NCBI GenBank assembly: GCA_001804315.1
Contig: MHFT01000028.1
Coordinates: forward strand, 1-38,114
Direction of reading: 5' to 3'
Origin: Omnitrophica bacterium RIFCSPLOWO2_12_FULL_50_11
GTDB taxonomy: Bacteria; Omnitrophota; Omnitrophia; Omnitrophales; Danuiimicrobiaceae
Length of the DNA stretch: 38,114 nucleotides
Position 1 is the first letter of the stretch, and each line of letters starts with the position of its first letter. Under the pieces are notes generated by a model. It made no database searches and was not told the DNA's origin. It worked only from the letters and a program-made list of their open reading frames with translations. This document shows, one piece after another, positions 27,221 to 37,378 of this stretch. The translations under genes and the position numbers were made by a program.

Positions 27221-28492
27221 TTAAGATGGGACGGTGCGGAGGGTAAACGAAAAGCGCGAACCTTTGCCCAAACAGCTTTCACAGGAGACGGCTCCCCCAT
27301 GAGCTTCGATAATATGTTTCACGATCGCAAGACCAAGGCCAGATCCACCCAGGTGACGCGATCTTGCTTGGTCCACCCGATAAAAACGTTCGAACACACG
27401 CAGGACAGCCGACTCTGGAATGCCGATTCCGGTATCGTCAAGGAAAACGGTTACGCAGCTGTCCGACACGGCCGCATCAATGGTGATCGTTCCATCATCT
27501 TGATTAAACTTGATCGCATTGTCGAGTAAATTGACGATGGCTTGCTTTAGTTTATCTTTGTGGGCTAGTACTTTTGGCAAGGCCTGACTCGACACTCGAT
27601 TGCCGACGCGGAGACGTTTCTGATGAATCAGCGGCTTGACGACATCAATCGACTCCTGAATGATGAACCCGACGTCGACAGGTTTGAGCTCTAGCGCTGC
27701 TTCGTGCGCTTCTAAGCACGAAAGTTCGAGCAGGCCGTCGATCAATCCGGCAAGTCTTGCTGCGTCTTCCTCCATGATCGCCAAAAAGCGTTGAGTTTCC
27801 TTCGCATCTTCAAGAGCTCCGCCACGGAGTGTTTCGATAAATCCTTTAAGCGACGTGATCGGCGTTTTGAGTTCGTGCGAAACGTTCGCAACAAATTCGC
27901 GCCTCAAATTTTCCAAGCGGCGGATCTCCGTCACATCCACAAACACCAGCAAACCCATCTTGTCCCCTGAAGTCCTCCGAATCCCAACTGCATTGACCTT
28001 GAGAAACTTTCGGACAGGAGTATGGAGATCTATTTCACCTGTCATTGACTTTGGATTCGCCAGCGCTCGGTCAACCAGATCATCCAAAGCAGCATTACTG
28101 AAGGTTTCTATGAGTGTTTTTCCAACGTTCCTATTTTCCGGCACCTGAAAGAGAGATTGCGCACTCGGGTTCATGAAAATAACGCGCTTATTTGCGTCGA
28201 CCGCGACAATGCCTTCTATCATATGGTCTAAAATGGCGCGTGCTTGAACTTTATCCTCTTCCAGCTCACGCATCCTTCTTTTCAAAAAAGAACCGAGTTC
28301 ATTTAAGGAGCGTGCGAGGCGTTCTAACTCGCCGCTTTTTTCAAACGAAAGCCTTTGGTCGTATTCTCCTTTGAGGAAAGATTGCACCGCCTTATCAAAT
28401 CCAAGAACTCTTCTTTTGCGAAAGCCGTATCGTAAACGGCCGATGCCAATACAAACAAGCAGACCCATCAGAAAACCAATGAATAGTTTCAT
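27221..28492 (-). CDS. phoR: phosphate regulon sensor histidine kinase PhoR
   Basis: HAMP/PAS-like region, FVANVSHELKTPITSLKGFIETL H-box, ATPase DNAIKFNQDDGTI and GGSGLGLAIVKHI; adjacent to phoB and pst. Confidence 0.92.
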   Translation of the reverse strand: MKLFIGFLMGLLVCIGIGRLRYGFRKRRVLGFDKAVQSFLKGEYDQRLSFEKSGELERLARSLNELGSFLKRRMRELEEDKVQARAILDHMIEGIVAVDANKRVIFMNPSAQSLFQVPENRNVGKTLIETFSNAALDDLVDRALANPKSMTGEIDLHTPVRKFLKVNAVGIRRTSGDKMGLLVFVDVTEIRRLENLRREFVANVSHELKTPITSLKGFIETLRGGALEDAKETQRFLAIMEEDAARLAGLIDGLLELSCLEAHEAALELKPVDVGFIIQESIDVVKPLIHQKRLRVGNRVSSQALPKVLAHKDKLKQAIVNLLDNAIKFNQDDGTITIDAAVSDSCVTVFLDDTGIGIPESAVLRVFERFYRVDQARSRHLGGSGLGLAIVKHIIEAHGGAVSCESCLGKGSRFSFTLRTVPS

Positions 28493-28498
28493 TTGTCT

Positions 28499-29191
28499 TC
28501 AGGCATCCAGATCAAACCGATAACCGGCATTTTTGACGGTGACGATCCGATGCCCTTCGGATTTGATCTTCTTCCGTAATTGCCCAATATGCATATCTAC
28601 CGTGCGTGTTTCAATATTGAACGATGGATCGTAGCCCCAGACTTGATCGAGCAGATGTTCCCGTGACAAAACTCTGCCGCGAGCTTGAATGAGTGTTCTT
28701 AGCAGTTCGTACTCTTTAGACGTTAGGTGAACGGGTTTCGACTTGACCCTTATCATGTATTTATCTAAATCAAGTTCAAGCGTGCCGCTTTTGAGCAAAG
28801 TGCCAAGCGGTTTTTCTTCGCGCCGCCTCAACACCGCTTTCACTCTAGCGATGAGCTCTTTAGGGCTAAACGGTTTGGTCACATAATCATCCGCTCCTAA
28901 CTCCAATCCTAAAACTTTGTCTATTTCTTCACCTTTCGCAGTCAGCATGATGATTGGAATGTGACACGTGTCTTCGTTATTTTTTAATATCTTGCATATT
29001 TCAAGCCCACCCAATTCAGGAAGCATTAAGTCTAAAATCAAAAGCGCGGGCTTTTCCCTGCGCGCTTTCTCAAGACCAAGATCTCCACTGGCTGCCGTAG
29101 AAACACGATATCCCTCTCGCTCGAGATTGTATTTCACCAACTCAAGAATATTCTTCTCATCCTCGATAATCAGGATTTTTTCCTGTGCCAT
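28499..29191 (-). CDS. phoB: phosphate regulon response regulator PhoB (OmpR family)
   Basis: MAQEKILIIEDEKNILELVKYNLEREGYRVSTA; LILDLMLPELGGLEICK; C-terminal winged helix. Track start at 29314 reads through the tRNA and is rejected. Confidence 0.94.
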   Translation of the reverse strand: MAQEKILIIEDEKNILELVKYNLEREGYRVSTAASGDLGLEKARREKPALLILDLMLPELGGLEICKILKNNEDTCHIPIIMLTAKGEEIDKVLGLELGADDYVTKPFSPKELIARVKAVLRRREEKPLGTLLKSGTLELDLDKYMIRVKSKPVHLTSKEYELLRTLIQARGRVLSREHLLDQVWGYDPSFNIETRTVDMHIGQLRKKIKSEGHRIVTVKNAGYRFDLDA

Positions 29192-29232
29192 ATGTCTGTG
29201 GTTAGGAATTCTATGGGTGGAGTGCTGCAGAA

Positions 29233-29306
29233 TCGGGACGGCGGGATTCGAACCCGCGACCCCACCCACCCCAAGGGTGTGCGCTACCGGGCTGCGCCAC
29301 GTCCCG
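29233..29306 (-). tRNA. tRNA-Pro (anticodon GGG), no encoded CCA
   Basis: Minus strand CGGGACGTGGCGCAGCCCGGTAGCGCACACCCTTGGGGTGGGTGGGGTCGCGGGTTCGAATCCCGCCGTCCCGA; full cloverleaf, anticodon loop TTGGGGT. Confidence 0.95.
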
Positions 29307-29310
29307 AAAG

Positions 29311-29433
29311 ACAATTCAAAATTAAAAATTCAAAATGTAAAATTTCGGAAGCACCTTCGGGGCTTTTTACAAATAAAAGCTCACGCAGTGAGCTACCAAA
29401 ATTTTTAATTTTGCATTTTTAATTTTTAATTGC
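29311..29433. repeat. inverted pair of AT-rich word repeats (AATTAAAAATTCAAAAT)
   Basis: acaattcaaaattaaaaattcaaaatgtaaaattt (29311-29345) vs aaaatttttaattttgcatttttaatttttaattgcc (29397-29433). Confidence 0.65.
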
Positions 29434-29435
29434 CT

Positions 29436-30446
29436 TTAATACTGCTTCATTTCCTCGTGGGCTTCGCGGCTCAAGAGATCTTCGAGGCACTGCCTCGGAT
29501 CTTTATCCTCAAAAAGCAACAAGTACGTCTCACGGATGATCGCACCGGTCACACCGTACTTCTCAACTAATTGATAGGCACTGCGCGTCGTTTCAACGCC
29601 CTCAGCCACCATTTCCATACTGGACAAAATGTCCTTTAGCTTTCGCCCTTGTCCCAGCTCGCGGCCCACACGTAAATTCCGCCCAAACTCGGAAATACAA
29701 GTGGTCACGAGATCACCGAGCCCCGCAAGGCCGAAAAACGTATTTGGATTTGCACCCATCCGGACACCGAGCTGAGTCATTTCAAGGAGACCCCGCGAGA
29801 GAAGTGCCGCTTTCGTGTTGGAACCCAAGCCGAGGCCGTCGCAAAGACCAGCACCAATCGCAATCACATTTTTAAGCGCACCGCAAAGCTCGATTCCCAC
29901 GACGTCATTTTGCACGTAAATTCTGAATCTTAAATCACGGAACGCTTCTTGGACCTGTTCTGAAAGCGCGGGTTTATCAGATCCGACGACCACGAGCGTA
30001 GGGATATTCCTCGCCACCTCCTCTGCATGGGAAGGTCCTGAAAGCACGACTAAATTGACACCGCCCAAGACGGAATGAATAATTTCCGACGGGCGGGCAA
30101 GCGTCTTCGCTTCAAGCCCTTTTGCGACACTGACGATGATTTTACCCGACAAATTGAATTCCTTAAGTTTAAACATAATATTTCTCAGATACTGCGAAGG
30201 AATGGCCACGACGATAAATTCAGCGAAGGAAACGGCTCGTTTTAAATCTGCGGTGATCGCCATAGAGTCTGGAATTTTGATGTTTGGCAGAAACTTCACG
30301 TTCTCTCTTTTTTTATCGAGGACCTCCGCATAATCTGAGAACGCGCTCCAAAGCAAGACGTCATTCCCCCTGCGCTCATTGACGAGGGCAAGAGCGGTTC
30401 CCCAACCGCCGTCTCCTAATACGGTCACTTTAAATTTTTTTGACAT
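29436..30446 (-). CDS. gpsA: glycerol-3-phosphate dehydrogenase [NAD(P)+]
   Basis: KVTVLGDGGWGTALALVNERRGNDVLLWS; VVLSGPSHAEEVARNIPT; CGALKNVIAIGAGLCDGLGLGSNTKAALLSRGL. Confidence 0.95.
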   Translation of the reverse strand: MSKKFKVTVLGDGGWGTALALVNERRGNDVLLWSAFSDYAEVLDKKRENVKFLPNIKIPDSMAITADLKRAVSFAEFIVVAIPSQYLRNIMFKLKEFNLSGKIIVSVAKGLEAKTLARPSEIIHSVLGGVNLVVLSGPSHAEEVARNIPTLVVVGSDKPALSEQVQEAFRDLRFRIYVQNDVVGIELCGALKNVIAIGAGLCDGLGLGSNTKAALLSRGLLEMTQLGVRMGANPNTFFGLAGLGDLVTTCISEFGRNLRVGRELGQGRKLKDILSSMEMVAEGVETTRSAYQLVEKYGVTGAIIRETYLLLFEDKDPRQCLEDLLSREAHEEMKQY

Positions 30447-30648
30447 AGACCTAGGTCCCTCGTCCCCTGTTCGTTGGAAAAAGTGCCCGACAAAAAATTG
30501 AAGATGTAGTCTAACATGTGCTCCAATTAAGGGTCAATCCCCAACAAACTCCATGTCAACGCCCAACCTGCGAAGAAACAACCAGCTCGAAAGTTGATCG
30601 CTATGATGCGCGATGGAAATCCCTCGGAACCTGAAAAAACCTGGCTCT

Positions 30649-31854
30649 TCATTCGATCGTCAGATTCTTAATGTCAACGGTACCCTTCGTGTTGAGAGGT
30701 CCAATCCGGGAATTTTCGAACACAAACACGACTTCTGAAATTGGGCTGGCTTTTTTGGCATTAAAGTCAAACGAATACAAACGCCATTCATCCGAAACCA
30801 GCTTGGCGGAAAACCCGCGTACGATCGACATTCCATCTTTCAGTTCCAGCCGGACCATGTCCGGCACCGGCTTTCCCAGCTGCGCCCGGAGCTCGAAGTT
30901 CATGCGCCGGGCTTTAGAAAGATCTAAGTCTCGCGTCTTAAAGTACAAACCCGAAAAAGAACCCTGCGGATAAACATCATAATCTGCACGCAAAACCACT
31001 TTTCCGTCTTCCCCATCGAAATATTCGCGATGTGCATATCCGCGATTTGGTGTGTAAAATACGCCCTCATCAAAAACATATTGGAACAAATTCCCCGCTT
31101 GTTTCCTCAGATCGTGCTGCTCTTTGACCTCCTTAGCCGTTGTCACAATCAAGTCACGAACCTCATTGACTGCACGCCACTCTTGGTACGTGACATGCCT
31201 CGGTTTGGGAAGGTCTTTGAGATCTGGAGATATTTCGATGATCCGCAGCGCGTCTAAGTCAATCACTTCTTTGAAAGCATTTGGGTAAACTTTGACAGCG
31301 CCATCTAGAACACTCACAAAAGACCCGGATTCCGGCTGATATGAAATGAGCAAAGAACTGTTTCGCGTGGATGCGCGAAACGCATCCGACTTGATTTCGA
31401 GACCTGTCTCCTCCAGCTCTTGGCCGGTCATCACAAGAAGAGAACCTTGAACCAGTTTCAGACGGAGCTTGCGGCCACTCCGCTGCGTCATGAATTTTAG
31501 TTCTGAAGACGGCTTTAAACGAAGATCGACAACGCGCGGAATTTTCAAATCCACGTCGGCACCTTCACCCGTTCTGATCCTATTTCCTATTTCTCGTGCC
31601 TTTCGCGTGAGTTGGTTCCAACTCTTTGTCTTGACTGAGTAAAACTCAACCTGACCTGAAAACCGCTCAATCTCATAAGAAACGGGTGCTGCTTCGAAAA
31701 GAGGGCCCGTCAGATACAAAATGAGCCCGACAGCCAAAACTAGCAACGGACCGAAAAAAAGTATCGCTGTGAGCCAAATACGCGGCCTTTCTAGTGCTAT
31801 GGGGCGTATCAGAGAATGTTTCTCCAAAGGTCTTTCAATACTGACTTGTCCCAT
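30649..31854 (-). CDS. membrane-anchored FecR-domain-like protein with C-terminal beta-sandwich-like region
   Basis: N-terminal TM WLTAILFFGPLLVLAVGLILYL; GNRIRTGEGADVDLKIPRVVDLRLKPSSELKF...LVQGSLLV resembles FecR domains. Confidence 0.62.
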   Translation of the reverse strand: MGQVSIERPLEKHSLIRPIALERPRIWLTAILFFGPLLVLAVGLILYLTGPLFEAAPVSYEIERFSGQVEFYSVKTKSWNQLTRKAREIGNRIRTGEGADVDLKIPRVVDLRLKPSSELKFMTQRSGRKLRLKLVQGSLLVMTGQELEETGLEIKSDAFRASTRNSSLLISYQPESGSFVSVLDGAVKVYPNAFKEVIDLDALRIIEISPDLKDLPKPRHVTYQEWRAVNEVRDLIVTTAKEVKEQHDLRKQAGNLFQYVFDEGVFYTPNRGYAHREYFDGEDGKVVLRADYDVYPQGSFSGLYFKTRDLDLSKARRMNFELRAQLGKPVPDMVRLELKDGMSIVRGFSAKLVSDEWRLYSFDFNAKKASPISEVVFVFENSRIGPLNTKGTVDIKNLTIE

Positions 31855-31873
31855 CTTATTTATCCTGCACTAC

Positions 31874-31899
31874 AAAAAGTCCCGTCTGTGAAGACGGGA
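31874..31899 (-). terminator. Rho-independent terminator or attenuator upstream of the FecR-like gene
   Basis: Minus strand TCCCGTCT-TCAC-AGACGGGA-C-TTTTT. Confidence 0.7.
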
Positions 31900-32025
31900 A
31901 TCAATGAGAACGGTTTTCTTGAAGAAGTCTTACCGAAAACCCCGCCTTTATTCCGCACCCATATGAGCGGGGTCTACACCCCCAGTACCGTCCCTAAGCC
32001 AAAGAGCGTACGTCCTTCACGTTGC

Positions 32026-32439
32026 TCAAAGTTCAAGACCGACAAGTTCTAGTTTGGACTTTAACTCTTCCGGAATTCGAAGCGGTTTGAAATCACGATT
32101 GCTGAATACATGAACCGTGTAGCCGGTGGCAATGGGTTTCGAACAACCCGCCTTCAAAACATGATATTCAAATCGGAGTGAGCTTTGCCGGATTTGGCTC
32201 ACCACAGTACGGATCGTGATGAGATCATCATAAGAACAGGGGGCGAGATACCGACAGTGCGCATCCGCCACGGGAAGTAAAATTCCTTGCTTTTCAAATT
32301 CAGCATAGGCGAAACCAATGGCTCGGAAGTACTCGGTCCGTGCCGCTTCGAACCATACGAAGTAGTTCGCATAATAAGTGACGCCCATACAGTCGGTCTC
32401 TCCGTAACGGACGCGTGTGCGATAATCAAAGTGCTTCAT
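32026..32439 (-). CDS. ybgC: acyl-CoA thioesterase, YbgC/4HBT family
   Basis: FDYRTRVRYGETDCMGVTYYANYFVWFEAARTEYFRAIG. Confidence 0.93.
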   Translation of the reverse strand: MKHFDYRTRVRYGETDCMGVTYYANYFVWFEAARTEYFRAIGFAYAEFEKQGILLPVADAHCRYLAPCSYDDLITIRTVVSQIRQSSLRFEYHVLKAGCSKPIATGYTVHVFSNRDFKPLRIPEELKSKLELVGLEL

Positions 32440-32540
32440 CCCCCACCAACGTTGATGAAAAATAACAGAAAATAGTTTGTCATCTGCTCAATCCGTAGAT
32501 CAACTGCCGTGGAGTTCCACCGACACAGTTGGTGGGGGAT
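32438..32540. repeat. 103-bp element, copy B, with 13-bp TIRs ATCCCCCACCAAC/GTTGGTGGGGGAT
   Basis: Same length and TIRs as 4940-5042; about 80% identical by eye. Confidence 0.85.
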
Positions 32541-32581
32541 CATCCCTCACCACTTTGAAATGTATCTCCTGCAATTTTGCT

Positions 32582-32868
32582 TCATGGGGTAGGGGACTTG
32601 GTATCGGAAAGCTTTTGGGGAGAACGGTCAGACGCTTTTTCTGAAGACTTCGGCTTTTTCTCAGCCTCGGCTTTCTTGCGGTAGGACTCCGAGCGGTAAT
32701 CGGTCTGGTAAAAGCCTGTGCCCTTAAACAAGATTCCAGCGCCAGAGCCGATCAGTCGACGCACCTTGCCCTTACACGCAGGGCAAGTTTTGATCGGTCT
32801 GGCCGTCATCGGCTGAAACCGCTCGAATTGGTAGAAACAGACTTCACATTCGTACTCGTACGTGGGCA

Positions 32869-32869
<1 letters not shown>
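32582..32869 (-). CDS. FmdB family zinc-ribbon protein
   Basis: MPTYEYECEVCFYQFERFQPMTARPIKTCPACKGKVRRLIGSGAGILFKGTGFYQTDYRS. Confidence 0.92.
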
Positions 32870-34611
<1,742 letters not shown>

Positions 34612-34618
<7 letters not shown>

Positions 34619-35640
34619 TGCTCCAGTGCTTCTCCAAATCGGCGAGAAACGTAATCCACCAGTGAAACGATCTGCTCATACGGCATCCGTTTCGGACCCA
34701 ACACACCCAGCCCCCCGACCGTCCGATTGTGCATTTGATAAGGAGCGGCCACAAGGGAACAATCCTGCATTTCCTCATAATCGTGCTCCAACCCGATCAG
34801 CACTTGAATGCCCTTCTGTTCGAGGGTGCGTTGGAGCAGCTCTACCAGCACCTCACGCTCTTCTAAGGCTTGAAACAGACGATGAGATTTCTCCAAATTT
34901 TGAAACTCGGGCTGTCCCAAAACGTGATGCGATCCTTCTAAAGAAAGCCTTCGCAGCGGAAACGCAGCACAACCTTCACAAACGATCGTGCGCGCCAATC
35001 CGTAAAGCGATCGCAAGTGATCCGTGACACGTTTTATTTTTTCGTCTAAATGCGAACGAATTTGATCCAAAAACATCCCTCGCAGTTCATCATTGAGGAG
35101 CTGCGCAACGCGAGTTAATTCTGCCTCTGGAATTTCTTCCTTCACTTCAATGGCACAATTTTCAACGAAACCATTCCCTGCCACCCAGACGACAAGCAAA
35201 AGGCGCTTTCCCAGCTTTGTCAATTCGATCCGGTTCAAGACGAGAGACTGAAAATTGGGAAATGCAACACAAGCGGCTTGAACCGATAGTTCCGAAAGCA
35301 TTCTTGACGTCCGCTCTACCAAGCATTCAATCCGATCTCCTCGGTTTCGGTACTCACGCGCCACCAACGTGCTGACGTGCGGCGCCACTTTCGTTTCTGA
35401 CATCAGATGGTCGACATAGTAACGATATCCCTGGTCCGATGGTACCCGGCCAGCCGATGGATGAGGTTGTGTCACGTACTCAAGGTCCTCAAGCTCATGC
35501 ATTACATTTCGAATCGTCGCCGATGATAACCCTTGACCAAAGCGCTCGGCAATCGTTTCAGAACCAACGGGTTTCCCCGTTTTGATATGAGTGCCGACAA
35601 CCATTCCCAATACTTTCTCGTGCCGTCTCGTAAGGGTCAT
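34612..35640 (-). CDS. hrcA: heat-inducible transcriptional repressor HrcA
   Basis: N-terminal wHTH VGSETIAERFGQGLSSATIRNVMHELEDLEYVTQPHPSAGRVPSDQGYRYYVD. Confidence 0.96.
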
Positions 35641-35679
35641 CTTTTAAGTCCGCTTAAACACTAGAGTTGTGAACACAGT

Positions 35680-35706
35680 TTAGCACTCTAAAACCAAGAG
35701 TGCTAA
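35680..35706. promoter_or_regulatory. CIRCE element (HrcA operator)
   Basis: TTAGCACTC-N9-GAGTGCTAA, exact consensus, 40 bp upstream of hrcA start. Confidence 0.97.
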
Positions 35707-35753
35707 TGCAGGATGATATCATATGACCTCAATCATTTCAACCCAGGGCGATC

Positions 35754-35809
35754 ATCCCCCACCACTTTAAGGTTCGTCCCAAGTGACATTCCTTAAAGTG
35801 GTGGGGGAT
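35754..35809. repeat. 56-bp element, copy C, with 19-bp perfect inverted repeat
   Basis: ATCCCCCACCACTTTAAGG / CCTTAAAGTGGTGGGGGAT. Confidence 0.88.
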
Positions 35810-37242
35810 CAAGAAGTATGGGACGGGAGATGAGAAGTTGCCCCCAGCAACTGCTGAAGCTCGCGCTTTTTCCGGCGGAAAAGATCGAGCTCATCGGGGG
35901 AAATTTTAAACGCTTGAGATGCGCCGGCAGGTTCCCAAATAAGCTCCAGGCGGTCGTAGTCTGTAAATCGGTAACTCCGTATCACAAGCACAAATTCACG
36001 AAGCGCCGCTTCTAAAACATAGAGTACGTCTTCGTCACCGATCACACGTTCCATGGTCATCGGTGCCGTCTGCATTGATTTTGTCACAAAATTAAAGTAA
36101 AGTTCAAAACGAGGTTCCTCCCCAAGGGCAGCGGCTTCTTTTCCTGCTCCACGAAAAATAAATTGGAGCCGAGCCAGATTAATCGTGAGGCGCACACGCT
36201 CATCGACAGTGAGCAATCCTTGCACCCGCCGATTCAGCTGTAATGCTAAGAATTCCCCAAGAAAGATCTCTTCTACAGCAAACCGTTCCGACCAAGCATC
36301 GATATTTTGATACAGGGCAAGCTCCCTTGGAAATGACACTGGTCTCAATTGATTCATTTCATCCAGATAGTGAAATGGAATAACATGCACGATTTTATAT
36401 TCTGTCACAGCGGGTTGAACGATAAAGATGTATTCAAATTCGGTGCCAGAGGAATAAGGAATCAGGGAAGGCGGCGTCCCAGGCTTACGTTCAAATGTCT
36501 CACGCACCTTTGCGTAGACAAGCGCCTGCAGGTTGTCAAACGGATGGCTCCTTATCGCAACAAGTTCCACGCGCGCACTCTGTTTGTGCTTCAAAGCGGT
36601 AAGAAAGTCGTAAAAAAATCCCGACACGGTTTCCGGACTTGGGGGAACGGAGAAATAACGCTGCCCGAGTTCGCCGGCGTCCATGGTGCCAATGTTAGAG
36701 AACAAGTCACGGACCGGTTTTTCCCAAAGGATGGGGCGGTTCAGTTTCAGTTCATGAATCACACGCTTCCGGTATTCCGACCGTGGGATATCCCAAAGCC
36801 TGACACGTCTGACATCCGGAATGTAGCCTTTCAGCACAAGCTCAAGTCCCGTGCCCTCGACATCTGAAGCCCTCAGCTCGTAAAAATCAATGGGCCTATC
36901 TGTACTCAGCATCACTCGAGAAATGGCAAACAAAACATCCTCGAGCTGATTCATCGCCTCCGGATCCGGCTCAAAAAGTGATTCGAGATTCTCCACCTGT
37001 CCGGAAACAACCAAGTGCCGAACGTCCATCGTAAATAATTTCTTGAGGGGAAGAAACACACCGATCGTTCTCCCGACGATTTTGACATCGACATGTTCAA
37101 TCCCATACTCCTTACGGCAAATCTCCTGGATCGAACTTGCGATTTTTTCGTCGGGATAAGTGACAGCTTGACAACCAGCAAGAAGGGTCAAGAGAAGAGT
37201 GAAGAAAGAATTCTGAATCACCTTTAATATCGATGTGCACAT
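35809..37242 (-). CDS. hypothetical lipoprotein
   Basis: 477 aa; signal peptide with lipobox LTLLAGC; no recognised domain. Confidence 0.7.
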   Translation of the reverse strand: MCTSILKVIQNSFFTLLLTLLAGCQAVTYPDEKIASSIQEICRKEYGIEHVDVKIVGRTIGVFLPLKKLFTMDVRHLVVSGQVENLESLFEPDPEAMNQLEDVLFAISRVMLSTDRPIDFYELRASDVEGTGLELVLKGYIPDVRRVRLWDIPRSEYRKRVIHELKLNRPILWEKPVRDLFSNIGTMDAGELGQRYFSVPPSPETVSGFFYDFLTALKHKQSARVELVAIRSHPFDNLQALVYAKVRETFERKPGTPPSLIPYSSGTEFEYIFIVQPAVTEYKIVHVIPFHYLDEMNQLRPVSFPRELALYQNIDAWSERFAVEEIFLGEFLALQLNRRVQGLLTVDERVRLTINLARLQFIFRGAGKEAAALGEEPRFELYFNFVTKSMQTAPMTMERVIGDEDVLYVLEAALREFVLVIRSYRFTDYDRLELIWEPAGASQAFKISPDELDLFRRKKRELQQLLGATSHLPSHTS

Positions 37243-37289
37243 AGGTACAAAAAAATAGCGGAGCAGATTGCTCCGCTGTCGTCCTGCGC

Positions 37290-37365
37290 TAATCCCCCAC
37301 CACTTTTAATTTTGGTGGTTGGAACAGTTTACGTGACGCATCCATTCAAAAGTGGTGGGGGATTA
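37290..37365. repeat. 76-bp element, copy D, with 18-bp perfect inverted repeat
   Basis: TAATCCCCCACCACTTTT / AAAAGTGGTGGGGGATTA. Confidence 0.88.
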
Positions 37366-37378
37366 AACCCTGATGAGG

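Noticed and set aside
29191-29314. N-terminal extension of the phoB ORF to 29314
   Set aside because: The extension (MSFGTWRSPVAHTLGVGGVAGSNPAVPIL) is a translation of the tRNA-Pro gene; the real start is MAQEKILII at 29191.
31816-32052. 78-aa plus-strand ORF in the ybgC-FecR spacer
   Set aside because: Sequence is dominated by RNA-like stems and a terminator; no protein similarity recognised.
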